The notes under the pieces are model-generated. The model was not told the origin of the DNA, ran no database searches, and was given only the letters and a program-made list of their open reading frames with translations. From positions 1 through 43,024 of the forward strand of contig QCFB01000015.1 in assembly GCA_003280345.1 (NCBI GenBank): a DNA stretch of 43,024 nt, given 5' to 3'. This DNA is from Prochlorococcus sp. AG-363-A16. GTDB lineage: Bacteria; Cyanobacteriota; Cyanobacteriia; PCC-6307; Cyanobiaceae. Of this stretch, positions 22,577-31,009 are shown piece by piece; positions within the stretch are counted from its first letter, which is position 1, and each line of letters opens with the position of its first letter. A program made the position numbers and the translations under genes.

Positions 22577-23506
22577 TTGACCAAGTTCAAAACCATAGCT
22601 TTATTTGCCTTGATACCAAGTCTTTTTTTGACGATTAGTGAGGTTTCTCTTAGAAAGGGGGAAAGTCAGATGGATAGAAGAACTAGGGCGGTTTTTAATG
22701 AAGTATTTAATCAAAAAGTCCCTACAGAAGTAATAATAATGGGCGGATCAGATGCCTTATGCTCAATCGATCCAGGTAAAATAGATACAGATAAGGTGAT
22801 TTATAATTTCTCTATTGATGGGGCTGCTCCAACATATAATGAACAATTATATTCAAATTATATTAGAGAATTTTATGGTAAGCCGAGTTATCTAATATAT
22901 GGAATTACCCCGACATCAATTGATACATTAGGAAGAAGATTGCATCACGATTCAAGATTTATAGGATATAGAGCTACTGACTTTTATGGAGTTTTAGGAG
23001 GTTTAAGTCGGTTACATATATTACATGTTAGGTCTATTTTAGAAAAGGTATTAGCTGCTGCTAGACGATATATTAATTTGACTCCTGATGGTAATTCACT
23101 TGGGCAGAATATAAAAAAATTCAACAATGGATTTATGCCGTGTTTCGTAGAAGGTGGCTATAGTGCTTCTTCTGAGACAATGCTAAGTCCAATAAATAAG
23201 TCTGAAAAAGATGCAATTTCAAATTTAATATCTCAAGCTAAAAAAGACGGAATTAAAGTTTCTTTTCTGGCGCTTCCTACTCCAGAAGGTCTATATAATA
23301 AAGGGGATATAGAAGATTTCTACCTTCAAATCTCTAAGTTAAGCGATGAATTAAATGTAACACTTCTTCGTGCAGATTTTCTTTCTAAAGACTTTAATCG
23401 AAACACTCAAAACTTTTACGATAAGGTTCACTTTAGTGAGAAAGGTGCATTTAGATTTGCTAAGGACCTTGGAGAATTGTTGAAAGAACAACTATTTAAT
23501 AATTAG
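22577..23506 (+). CDS. SGNH/AlgJ-like exported acyl-transfer partner
   Basis: 309 residues from TTG 22577, just after the MBOAT stop; a longer frame from TTG 22535 overlaps it by 38 bp. One N-terminal membrane span (TIALFALIPSLFLTISEV) places the rest outside. VIIMGGSDALCSID supplies the nucleophile-type Ser58 (GGSD) and FYDKVHFSEKG the Asp282/His285 pair of SGNH enzymes. Such proteins (AlgJ, AlgX, DltD analogues) complete acyl transfer to the glycan. Divergent from named families, so the role is inferred from motifs and context. Confidence 0.75.
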   Translation: MTKFKTIALFALIPSLFLTISEVSLRKGESQMDRRTRAVFNEVFNQKVPTEVIIMGGSDALCSIDPGKIDTDKVIYNFSIDGAAPTYNEQLYSNYIREFYGKPSYLIYGITPTSIDTLGRRLHHDSRFIGYRATDFYGVLGGLSRLHILHVRSILEKVLAAARRYINLTPDGNSLGQNIKKFNNGFMPCFVEGGYSASSETMLSPINKSEKDAISNLISQAKKDGIKVSFLALPTPEGLYNKGDIEDFYLQISKLSDELNVTLLRADFLSKDFNRNTQNFYDKVHFSEKGAFRFAKDLGELLKEQLFNN

Positions 23507-23688
23507 GGAGTGTTAATCTCTGTCATGCTCTATGCTTCATTTGTGAATTCATCTGCTACCCGGACCTTCATATTAATAGAGTGAAGCTAAGGCCTATAGT
23601 CATCAATTTCATTTAAAAAAAATTCCTTGATTATAATTTGATAATAAGATATTATTTTAAAAATATAATACTTCCGAGCTAGCTGAAT

Positions 23689-24648
23689 ATGTCTTATTTA
23701 CTTGATGGATTTAATACTTTTTCTAAGAGTAAATTACATCTTTCGAAAATACTTACTAGAACAATTGAGATTTTTCCTGATCACAAGAAGGCCTTAGTTA
23801 AGAGTATTAATTCTCATAGCGAGAATGAATATATTTTATTGGAAAAATTAGCAATAGCAATTTACCTTCTTGGCGATGGGAATATAGACAGTTATATACA
23901 TAGTTATAAGTGGATGCTTGATATTTTTATGGAAGAGCATTTGGAGTTTATAAGAACAAACCATTACCGGAGGAAGACATTTAAGCAAGCATATGATGAC
24001 ATTTATAGTGATAACGAATACATGAGAAAATATATGGAAGGACTTTTATTGTCACAACTGTTCTGGGTTAATCATGCAAAATCATATTTGCATTTTACAG
24101 ACTTTATAAATAATCAAATAGATAATTTTAATCTTTTAGAGATAGGCCCAGGTCATGGACTTTACTTGGCTTTGGCCGTTAATGATCCTAAATGCATTGC
24201 TTCTGAGGCTTGGGACATAAGCTCAGAGAGCCTTAGGCAAACGGCTTCTGCACTCAAATTATTGAAAGTCAAAAAAGAAGTTAAATTATTTGAGAAGAAT
24301 ATTCTATCTACAAACAATGATGATGTTAATAATAAATTTGATTTAATCGTTATAAGCGAAATCTTAGAACATATAGAAGACCCTTGCCTTGCGCTAAGGA
24401 ATATGACAAACCTTCTTAATGATAAGGGGATTTTGTATATTAATTTTCCAGTAAATAGTCCTTCTCCAGATCATATTTATCTATTAAGAAGCATTGAAGA
24501 GGTTGAGAATATGGTTCAGAGGTCTGGGTTTGACATTGCTACATCTTATAGTTTCCCTGCAAGTGGTTATACTTTAAAGCAAGCTGTTAATTTAAATAGC
24601 ACAATTTCTTGTGTAATTACAGCTACTAAGTCAAGTGAACCTATTTGA
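23689..24648 (+). CDS. Class I SAM-dependent methyltransferase
   Basis: A 319-residue protein. The N-terminal 140 residues are helical and unassigned. The Rossmann part starts with NLLEIGPGHGLYLALA (motif I, 148-163), then a second strand with EAWDISSESL and ISEILEHIEDPCLALRNM, and LLNDKGILYINFPVNSPSPD. Methyltransferases of this kind often modify sugars or lipids in surface-glycan clusters. It sits 180 bp after the SGNH gene on the same strand and shares its AT-richness, so it likely belongs to the same transferred block. Confidence 0.8.
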   Translation: MSYLLDGFNTFSKSKLHLSKILTRTIEIFPDHKKALVKSINSHSENEYILLEKLAIAIYLLGDGNIDSYIHSYKWMLDIFMEEHLEFIRTNHYRRKTFKQAYDDIYSDNEYMRKYMEGLLLSQLFWVNHAKSYLHFTDFINNQIDNFNLLEIGPGHGLYLALAVNDPKCIASEAWDISSESLRQTASALKLLKVKKEVKLFEKNILSTNNDDVNNKFDLIVISEILEHIEDPCLALRNMTNLLNDKGILYINFPVNSPSPDHIYLLRSIEEVENMVQRSGFDIATSYSFPASGYTLKQAVNLNSTISCVITATKSSEPI

Positions 24649-24687
24649 GTATTTTCACTTCTCTATTAATCAAATTTTTGCTGCTTC

Positions 24688-24716
24688 TGATCAGTAGTTA
24701 ATTAGCGATTGATTGG
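24688..24716 (+). repeat. Possible interspersed repeat, copy q (degenerate)
   Basis: TGATCAGTAGTTAATTAGC then GATTGATTGGG resembles the second half of the repeat core (GTCAGTAGTTCATTTCAG ... GGGATTGGGG). No unit pairs are seen. GATTGG (24711) and CCAATC (24726) form a weak hairpin. Confidence 0.3.
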
Positions 24717-24771
24717 GTATTTTTTCCAATCCCTCAATATGCAAGCAACGACAAAAGAAAACTTTTAGTTT

Positions 24772-25113
24772 TTACAGACCCATAGCTTTTTTTAGTTTTG
24801 TAGCTTCGTCCATACCTTCCATGATAGTGAATGTCGCGTTGTTTGTAGCAGCTTTACGAAGCTTCGATAACTCTTGATAGCTAGCTGATTCATAAGCTTC
24901 CAAGGCTGCTCGCATGGAAGGGAATTCACAAATTACTGCGATGTTTGCTCCTTCTGTTCTTTCTTTCCCTTGCGGCTCTGTGTCTTTTGCAAAAATGGTT
25001 CCACCAGCAGCTTTCAGCCATGGCCCCACTTTGTCTACATATTCAGCAAATAACTCTGGGTTGGTCACAGTCGCAGTGGATATCCAGTACCCCTTTGCTC
25101 CTTTCTTGTCCAT
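24772..25113 (-). CDS. DUF1330 family protein
   Basis: A 113-residue ferredoxin-like alpha/beta barrel protein: KGYWISTATVTNPELFAEYV, GGTIFAKDTEP, ERTEGANIAVICEFPSMRAA and YQELSKLRKAATNNATFTIM are all in family order. Full length. DUF1330 proteins are cytosolic dimers of unknown function, sometimes next to stress genes. The + strand frame over the same bases (24914-25261) is a shadow. Confidence 0.9.
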   Translation of the reverse strand: MDKKGAKGYWISTATVTNPELFAEYVDKVGPWLKAAGGTIFAKDTEPQGKERTEGANIAVICEFPSMRAALEAYESASYQELSKLRKAATNNATFTIMEGMDEATKLKKAMGL

Positions 25114-25249
25114 AAAAGTTGTTTCTCTAGTGAGCTTTAGCTGCCTAGCTTATACGTTCCATCTAAGAGCCTTTATGCGTAAGCTGATGAACTTTTCATT
25201 GCATATTCAATTAACGCGATTTCAGCATTGGGTAATATTTGGCCCCTCT

Positions 25250-25444
25250 TCATTTGTTTAGACGGATGGACTGCTGATAGCAGCATCGAGTGATGATCGG
25301 GTGTATTCCTTCCCAAAGCTCTTGAATTGGCTCATTACTAATTAAATTGATTTTCTCAAGAGTTTGGTGCTTCAAAACTGCTTCTTGCGAATCAATAAAT
25401 AGTGCCTTTGTGGGTCTATTAAATAGCGGATGATGTAAGGACCT
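25250..25444 (-). pseudogene. HPLF-family mini-gene with lost start codon
   Basis: Homologous to the 73-residue protein at 16013: SLHHPLFNRPTKALFIDSQE, HQTLEKINLISNEPIQEL, WEGIHPIITRCCYQQ. The first codon, where the other copies have ATG TCC TTA, is AGG TCC TTA, and an in-frame TAA lies one codon upstream. So either the gene died by start loss or a later codon such as TTG (codon 24) is used. The frame itself is fully open to TGA 25250, which suggests recent loss. Opposite strand to copies 1 and 2 and no hairpin upstream. Confidence 0.65.
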
Positions 25445-25466
25445 TTAAAGGTTCATTAATCAGTAA

Positions 25467-25784
25467 TTAAGTTCCGTTATAGCAAGAGATCTCATAATTA
25501 TTTTCCACCAGTTCATCGAACACCTTTGCACCTCTTGCTTTGTTCCCCATAGGGACAGGATGTACTTGATCAAGGACAGCAGCAAGGCAAGTAATCCAGC
25601 AACTACCTTTGCAAACATCGGCAGCCTCGCAAATGTGAGCTGGTGCAACTTCCATACAGCTTTGCGTTCTTGAAACTTTGATACTTTCGATTTGAGATTC
25701 AAGCTCTAGGTCCAATAGTTGCGCTTCTTGCTTGGTAATTGGTGTTCCCGCCGTATGACATTCAATCAACATTTGATAATTCAT
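25467..25784 (-). CDS. 105-residue Cys-rich hypothetical protein
   Basis: Soluble, no signal peptide. A helical start (TPITKQEAQLLDLELESQIE) is followed by a cysteine cluster: SCMEVAPAHICEAADVCKGS then CWITC. The Cys spacing could hold a metal or disulfides. The end, NNYEISCYNGT, carries one more Cys. The overlapping frame at 25460-25702 lacks such a pattern and is rejected. Family not recognised. Confidence 0.55.
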   Translation of the reverse strand: MNYQMLIECHTAGTPITKQEAQLLDLELESQIESIKVSRTQSCMEVAPAHICEAADVCKGSCWITCLAAVLDQVHPVPMGNKARGAKVFDELVENNYEISCYNGT

Positions 25785-25814
25785 ACCTAGTCCCCTTCGG
25801 GTTAGGAATTCGTT

Positions 25815-25970
25815 TCAGTCATTTTTTGTGGATTCAAATTGTTCTGTTTTTTCATTAGAAGCTTCAGGATTCGCTTCTTTTTTTGAGTATGGGCAATCTC
25901 CACTTCCCCAAGCAAGGACAGGGGCTGCACTAATTGAGAGTGCAAATGCCAATGGAATAATTTTTTTCAA
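25815..25970 (-). CDS. 51-residue exported mini-protein
   Basis: TTG start at 25970, TGA at 25815. A textbook signal peptide, MKKIIPLAFALSISAAPVLA, is cleaved before WGSGDCPYSKKEANPEAS and a hydrophilic Glu-rich tail. An ATG at 25979 is out of this frame. Small secreted proteins beginning WGSGDCPYS are familiar in picocyanobacteria. Mature peptide about 31 residues with one Cys, so it may dimerise or bind a ligand. Function unknown. Confidence 0.7.
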   Translation of the reverse strand: MKKIIPLAFALSISAAPVLAWGSGDCPYSKKEANPEASNEKTEQFESTKND

Positions 25971-26038
25971 ATTGATTCATAAATTTCTTGCATCCTAAGC
26001 ATGTTTCGGTTCAGAGTTCCTTTGATAGGCAAGAAATA

Positions 26039-26175
26039 GTGCTGGTAAGATTTATTGATTCTTTGAGACCGACTGTAATCAAAGGCTTTTAGCTTTTCAT
26101 TAGTCAGTAGTGGTTTTCTGTTATATCAAGAATTTTTATGGGTTTTGAAGTATGAATAGTGTGTGAATGGATTTC
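26039..26175 (+). repeat. Interspersed repeat, copy j
   Basis: GTGCTGGTAAGATTT at 26039 aligns weakly with the second unit. TGATTCTTTGAG matches copy a, and CATTAGTCAGTAG at 26098 keeps the 59-bp spacing. Downstream pair GTATGAATAGT at 26150 and GTGTGAATGGA at 26161. It ends 20-30 bp before the EamA gene start. Confidence 0.7.
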
Positions 26176-26190
26176 TTGGAAAAGTAAGCT

Positions 26191-27057
26191 TTGTTTGGGA
26201 TTCTTTCTGCATTAGGAGCCGCCAGCTCTTGGACATACGCCTGTTTCTTATGGAGACAGCAGACTAAATATTTTTCCGCTTCACAGATAAATATAATAAA
26301 AAATGTAATTGCATTTGCTATATTCTCCCCGGCAATATTAACTTTTGATTTTCAATATAGCTTTAATGAGTTATTGATTCTTTTGTTAAGTGGAATTATT
26401 GGGATTTCTATAGGCGATTCTTTTTATTTAATAGCTTTAAAGATATTAGGTACAAGGCGCACTCTTACAGTCGAAGCTCTTTCTCCGATTCTTGCTACAA
26501 TTTTAGGATCAATTCTTTTGCATGAGAGCCTAACATTAAAGTCATGGTTAGGCATACTATTGGTAAGTATATCCTTAGTAGGAGTCGCGCTTCAGAGAAC
26601 AAAAGTAAATAAAGAGATAGAATCTAGAATCACTAAAATGACTGGCTTTATTTTTGCCTTTCTTTCTATATTTTGTGCCGTAATTGCAGCAATATTATCA
26701 AGATTTGTGCTTGTAAATTCTGATCTAAACCCATTTCAGACTACGGAAATTAGATTACTTGGTGGCATTATTGCTTTGCTCCCATGCGTTGATAATAATT
26801 TAACTAAATCAATTAAGCAATTGCCCTTTAAAAATAAGATTAAATTTTTATTTGCAACATTTTTAGGGACAAATATAGGAATATTGCTGCAGCAAAATGT
26901 CTTTAAAATTTTGCCTATTGGATTAGGATGGACACTCCTAAGTACTTCTCCAGCGATTGCGATCTTTTTCGCAAGAGCTGAAGGAGAGGAACTGAATATT
27001 AAAACCGTAATTTTAACTGCGACGTCAATATTAGGCGTAGGGATAGTATTCCTTTGA
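26191..27057 (+). CDS. EamA/DMT superfamily exporter
   Basis: A 288-residue membrane protein with ten predicted helices in two repeats. LLLSGIIGISIGDSFYLIAL and LTVEALSPILATILGSILL close the first EamA unit, followed by LKSWLGILLVSISLVGVAL. LGTNIGILLQQ, LGWTLLSTSPAIAIFFAR and the last helix close the second. Exports small metabolites, substrate unknown. The start is a TTG at 26191 directly after repeat copy j; an in-frame TAA lies just upstream so no earlier start is possible. Confidence 0.85.
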   Translation: MFGILSALGAASSWTYACFLWRQQTKYFSASQINIIKNVIAFAIFSPAILTFDFQYSFNELLILLLSGIIGISIGDSFYLIALKILGTRRTLTVEALSPILATILGSILLHESLTLKSWLGILLVSISLVGVALQRTKVNKEIESRITKMTGFIFAFLSIFCAVIAAILSRFVLVNSDLNPFQTTEIRLLGGIIALLPCVDNNLTKSIKQLPFKNKIKFLFATFLGTNIGILLQQNVFKILPIGLGWTLLSTSPAIAIFFARAEGEELNIKTVILTATSILGVGIVFL

Positions 27058-27079
27058 TAATTATTCTGTGTAATTAGGT

Positions 27080-28846
27080 CTATTGCAGGCTGACCGCTTT
27101 GCCTTCTCTTCTTGGGTCAGCAGCACCATGCCAGCTTCCTTTATGCCATTGGATTACGGCTAGTCCACTGCTAAAAGCACTGTACTTAATTTGGTGACCA
27201 AGACTTTTTAGTTTTTTATGGATGTTGTTCTGAGGGTTTGACCAGTTACCGGCTTTTTCAAGCACCGTGTAATCAGGTCTGACCGACAGTAACGGCTGGT
27301 TCACAACTTCTTTTGGGGATAGCTTTAAATCTAGTGAGCCTATTAATGCATTTGTTATGTAATGGGGAATAAGCCAGCCACCTGGCGAACCAACTGCCAA
27401 AACTGGACGATCATCACGAAATACTATGACTGGAGACATAGAACTCATAGGTCGCTTGTTTGGTTTGATTCGATTGGCAATTGGCTTCCCTGAGATGTCT
27501 GATAAAAATGAGAAGTCAGTTAATTGGTTGTTCAAGACCATCCCTCCAGATAAATGCCTGCTCCCAAAGACGGTCTCGACTGAACTTGTGTAGCTAGCGA
27601 CGTTACCATCTACATCAACTACTACTAGGTGAGTCGTTCCTCCACTGGTCGTGCGAGGCTGACTTGCTAAATCTAATAATTCGCTACCTTTTGGCTTCCC
27701 TGGTAAAGGGCGAACTGTCGTATTAGCAGCTTTGATTGCACTTGCCCTTTTTCGAAGATAACTGTCTTCTAGTAACCCTTTGAGAGGTACTCTCAAATCA
27801 ATGGGGTCTCCTATCCAGTGAGAACGATCAGCATCTGCAAACCTTAAAGATTCTGCTAGAAGATGCCAATGGTTTACCGTTTCTACTGACCAATTTCCCT
27901 TTGAGAGCAGCTCGTATGTTCCAAGAGCTTGCAAAACAGCAACTCCACCACCACTTGGAGGGGGGAAAGAACATATTTGCCAAGATCTGTACTTTCGACA
28001 GATGGGATTGCGCTTTTGGACTTTATAACTCGCTAAATCCTCATTAGTTATTGTTTGTACTGTTTTGTTTTTGTTTTGCTGCAGTTCAATGTCAGCTACA
28101 AGTTCATTGGCTATGGCACCACGATAAAATTCATTGATGCCTCCTTTTGCAAGCCGGCTTAAGGTTGAGGCTAATTTCTTGTTGCGAAATGGTAGCTTTT
28201 GCGTTGGGAGAGAACCATTTGGGAGATAGAGGGCTTGAAAAGCTCGACTATGGTTAATTCCTATTCTCTTTGCCAAAGAAATTGATCTAAGTAAGCGAGG
28301 ACTTGGAATGAATCCTTCCTCGGCAAGATGAATACTCCTTTTGAAATTATCTGCCCAAGGTAAACCTCCAAATTGTCGGTGTCCTTCCCAAAGTAACGCC
28401 GTTGTACCTGGAACTCCTATTGAGGAGAGACTTTTAGTTGCCTGTAACCAAGGAACTTCTTTCCCATCTGATGTTATCCATACATTCTGTTTGATGTGAG
28501 CTGATGCAGTTTCTCTACCATCAAGAGCGTATAAAGATCTTTTTGCCTGGTCCCAATATAAGAGAAACGCCCCACCTCCTAAACCTGAACTTTGTGGTTC
28601 GACAACAGAAAGAACTGTCTGAGCTGAGACCACTGCATCCATAGCGGTCCCACCTTCTTCCAAGGACCTAAGAGCTGCATCACTTGCTAATGGATTGGCA
28701 GTGACAACAACAGCTCGGCCATTAGCAGTGGATACTTTGGTGCTTTTTGTATCAATACCCTCTGGTGCCTTCCAGTTAACTTGCGCAATGATTGGTATAG
28801 GAAGTGCTAAAAGAAGACCTAGCTTGAATGGTTTATAGGTTTTCAA
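27080..28846 (-). CDS. ggt: Gamma-glutamyltranspeptidase
   Basis: A 588-residue Ntn-hydrolase precursor. Signal-like N-terminus (FKLGLLLALPIPIIA). The autoprocessing nucleophile is Thr404 in SGGTTHLVVVDVDG. The Arg of LDGRETA (near 111) binds the gamma-glutamyl carboxylate. PPPSGGGVAVLQAL, SSVETVFGSRHLSGGMVLNN and RPMSSMSPVIVF are family hallmarks. It cleaves glutathione and related gamma-glutamyl peptides in the periplasm. Full length. Its start lies 16 bp from repeat copy k. Confidence 0.95.
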   Translation of the reverse strand: MKTYKPFKLGLLLALPIPIIAQVNWKAPEGIDTKSTKVSTANGRAVVVTANPLASDAALRSLEEGGTAMDAVVSAQTVLSVVEPQSSGLGGGAFLLYWDQAKRSLYALDGRETASAHIKQNVWITSDGKEVPWLQATKSLSSIGVPGTTALLWEGHRQFGGLPWADNFKRSIHLAEEGFIPSPRLLRSISLAKRIGINHSRAFQALYLPNGSLPTQKLPFRNKKLASTLSRLAKGGINEFYRGAIANELVADIELQQNKNKTVQTITNEDLASYKVQKRNPICRKYRSWQICSFPPPSGGGVAVLQALGTYELLSKGNWSVETVNHWHLLAESLRFADADRSHWIGDPIDLRVPLKGLLEDSYLRKRASAIKAANTTVRPLPGKPKGSELLDLASQPRTTSGGTTHLVVVDVDGNVASYTSSVETVFGSRHLSGGMVLNNQLTDFSFLSDISGKPIANRIKPNKRPMSSMSPVIVFRDDRPVLAVGSPGGWLIPHYITNALIGSLDLKLSPKEVVNQPLLSVRPDYTVLEKAGNWSNPQNNIHKKLKSLGHQIKYSAFSSGLAVIQWHKGSWHGAADPRREGKAVSLQ

Positions 28847-28861
28847 AGCAAGTTGGGAAAA

Positions 28862-29010
28862 GTTTGAACAAAGTTTGAATAGGGTTTAGGTCTTCCTTCT
28901 AAGCCATTGGTATCAATGGCTTAGAAGGATTTATTAGCCAGTAGACAATTTACGTCATAGCATGAGATTTAGGCGAGATCGGGTGGTTTGAATAAAGTTT
29001 GAATAGAATA
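28862..29010 (+). repeat. Interspersed repeat, copy k (full, both unit pairs)
   Basis: Units GTTTGAACAAA at 28862 and GTTTGAATAGG at 28873; core TATTAGCCAGTAG at 28932 (59 bp); downstream pair GTTTGAATAAA at 28986 and GTTTGAATAGA at 28997 (54 bp after the core). The two pairs are nearly identical, so the element is framed by direct repeats. The spacer contains the hairpin listed next. Confidence 0.9.
28895..28928. repeat. Perfect 15-bp inverted repeat inside copy k
   Basis: CCTTCTAAGCCATTG, loop GTAT, CAATGGCTTAGAAGG. It replaces sequence that differs in the other copies while keeping the 59-bp spacing. It sits between divergent genes, so it is not a terminator for either. Confidence 0.8.
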
Positions 29011-29116
29011 TCTCCACAGGGTTGTAGTTATGCTCTTTCTCGCTAATTGAGCTATAGAGACATTCCTTTGAAAAGGTACTTAATTTGTGATCAATCACTT
29101 TTGAAAAGGGGGATCT

Positions 29117-29752
29117 GTGGACCTGATTGCTTCTTATTGCAACCCTGGTTTCGAATCTGTTGCCGATGGGGTTGTTTCATTCTTTGATCGCCGCCATGAC
29201 CTTCACCGTAGTGGAATCGCATTCGACAATCATTCATGTTCAGCTGATGCGGAACCAGCCAAGGTGTCTACGGATATAAGTCTGGTTGCAATTGACCGTT
29301 CAGATCCAGAGGCATTTGCTCTTTCTGATGTAATTGTTCGAGGTGTTACTGCTGCTCTTAATAACTATCTTCAAGAGCGTCCTTTATTTAGAGAGTGTGT
29401 CCCAGAGAAGTCTATGTTTGTAACTCCGATTTTTAACATCCAACGTTATGGACTTGGAGAAGGCTTTAAACGTTGGCATTGTGATTGGACTATCAGCGAT
29501 GAGTTAACAGAGCCTGTTCATAGAGTTCTTGCTTGGATTCTTTATTGCAATGACATTGATTCAGCTGGTACTGAATTCTATTGGCAAGATCATTATGAAG
29601 CTGCAGAGAGAGGGAAGCTGGTAATTTTCCCTGCTGGTCCATCTCATATTCATCGTGGTCGAGTGAATAATAGAGGGTCTAAAACGATTGCTACAGGCTG
29701 GATTAATGCAGGTACGATAGATGATTATCTTTCTCGTTTAGCAACCGCATGA
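29117..29752 (+). CDS. 2-oxoglutarate/Fe(II)-dependent oxygenase
   Basis: 211 residues from GTG 29117, preceded by GGGGGAT. The iron triad is His121-x-Asp123 (RWHCDWTI) and His179 (SHIHRG), with Arg/Lys near 186-189 for 2OG. VLAWILYCND, GTEFYWQD and GKLVIFPAG are the prolyl-4-hydroxylase-like jelly-roll strands. Picocyanobacteria carry several of these and their substrates are unknown; hydroxylation of a peptide or small molecule is the general reaction. Confidence 0.88.
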   Translation: MDLIASYCNPGFESVADGVVSFFDRRHDLHRSGIAFDNHSCSADAEPAKVSTDISLVAIDRSDPEAFALSDVIVRGVTAALNNYLQERPLFRECVPEKSMFVTPIFNIQRYGLGEGFKRWHCDWTISDELTEPVHRVLAWILYCNDIDSAGTEFYWQDHYEAAERGKLVIFPAGPSHIHRGRVNNRGSKTIATGWINAGTIDDYLSRLATA

Positions 29753-29814
29753 GAAGTTGTCTGGCAAGCTATTCCTTAGAGAAAGATACATGAGCTTTAC
29801 GTCGAGTTCAGGAA

Positions 29815-30729
29815 ATGTCGATACTGCGACTTCTTAGTGAATTAGTGCCCTTGCTTGCAGTCGGCTATTTGATTGGTCGCTTTAAGTCAGGGCTTTCATC
29901 GCAAATAGCCTCACCACTGATTAACTTCGGAGTGCCAGTTAGCTTGATGGGTCTTCTCTTAAAGAGTGGGCTGGATTGGCTTCTTCTTCAGGCCCTAGCG
30001 ATGGCCTTCCTTGTTATTGGATTGCTAGTAGCACTAATTAGGACTTGCCCAAAAATCAGAAGGACTCTTGGTGGTCGAAGCTTGCTGTTGGGTAGCGTTT
30101 TTGGAAATTCTGGCTATTTCGGGATCCCTGTTTCATTGGCTCTTTTGCCAAGCCAGTCACTCATTTTCAGTATTGGTTATGACCTTGGCGCCACGCTACT
30201 TTTTTGGAGCTTAGGTCCCATGCTTTTAGCAAACTCCCCATCCGAATTAACGGGAAAATCAGCTTGCCAAAACCTTTTTCGTGCTTTTGCTACTAGCCCT
30301 GCGAGTAAGGGATTAGTGGGAGCGATCTTTATTCAGTTGACTCCATGGAGTGATCAAATAACTACAGCTCTTTGGATTCCATCCAGGATTGTGATTGCTT
30401 TAGCTCTAATGATTGTTGGGATGCGTTTGGGTGCTTTTGATCCTTCGCAAAACCCAGCTTACAGAAACATATTTCTTGAAGTTAGGCCGAGTTTGCTTAT
30501 TAAGTTAATTATTCTTCCTGCCTTAATGTTGGCTCTTGCCAAGGCTTTTGATTTGTCAACCTTGATGTGTAATGCGCTTGTATTACAAGCCGCAACTCCT
30601 ACTGCTATTTCAGTATTGTTGTTAGCTGAAGCAAGTGGACAAGAACAACAAGTGGCCATTTCTTTAGTGGCTTGGAGTACTGTTATTGCTTTGGTAACTG
30701 TTCCGATTTGGTTTTTAGTTCTTCAATAG
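29815..30729 (+). CDS. AEC (auxin efflux carrier) family transporter
   Basis: A 304-residue membrane protein with about ten spans. NFGVPVSLMGLLL and VFGNSGYFGIPVSLALLP are the crossing-helix motifs (N-x-GIP), followed by SIGYDLGATLLFWSLGPML. The second half has TALWIPSRIVIALALMIVGM and VLQAATPTAISVLLLAE. Likely a secondary transporter of organic anions. 62 bp after the oxygenase on the same strand, so possibly one transcript. Confidence 0.88.
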   Translation: MSILRLLSELVPLLAVGYLIGRFKSGLSSQIASPLINFGVPVSLMGLLLKSGLDWLLLQALAMAFLVIGLLVALIRTCPKIRRTLGGRSLLLGSVFGNSGYFGIPVSLALLPSQSLIFSIGYDLGATLLFWSLGPMLLANSPSELTGKSACQNLFRAFATSPASKGLVGAIFIQLTPWSDQITTALWIPSRIVIALALMIVGMRLGAFDPSQNPAYRNIFLEVRPSLLIKLIILPALMLALAKAFDLSTLMCNALVLQAATPTAISVLLLAEASGQEQQVAISLVAWSTVIALVTVPIWFLVLQ

Positions 30730-30800
30730 TTCACTTCATTTACGAAATCAATTATTCTCAAGACCTTGTTAAGCGACTTTCTTACTTCATTGGCTACATA

Positions 30801-30905
30801 GTTTGAATAAAGTTTGAAAAGAATTTTGTGATTCTTCTAGACCGGTACAAATCACTCATAGGGAAGTGTTTTTTAGCCAGTAGTTAATTCCTTTAGAAGG
30901 GATGG
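30801..30905 (+). repeat. Interspersed repeat, copy l
   Basis: GTTTGAATAAA at 30801, GTTTGAAAAGA at 30812, core TTTTAGCCAGTAG at 30871 (59 bp). TCACTCATAGGGAAG matches other copies. The downstream unit pair is not clear. This copy lies between convergent genes, 72 bp after the AEC stop. Confidence 0.8.
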
Positions 30906-31009
30906 CATGAAAGCAATTTGAGTTAACAGGGTTTAGTTTTTAGCATTGTGATGGCATTAGGCAAAGTTTTCCCTTGTACTATTCTTGCTCAATTATTTTG
31001 TTTGTCCTG

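Noticed and set aside
24711-24731. GATTGG/CCAATC hairpin as a terminator of the methyltransferase
   Set aside because: Only six pairs and no T tract after it.
25460-25702. 80-codon - strand frame overlapping 25467-25784
   Set aside because: The other frame has a better protein composition, with soluble helices and patterned cysteines.
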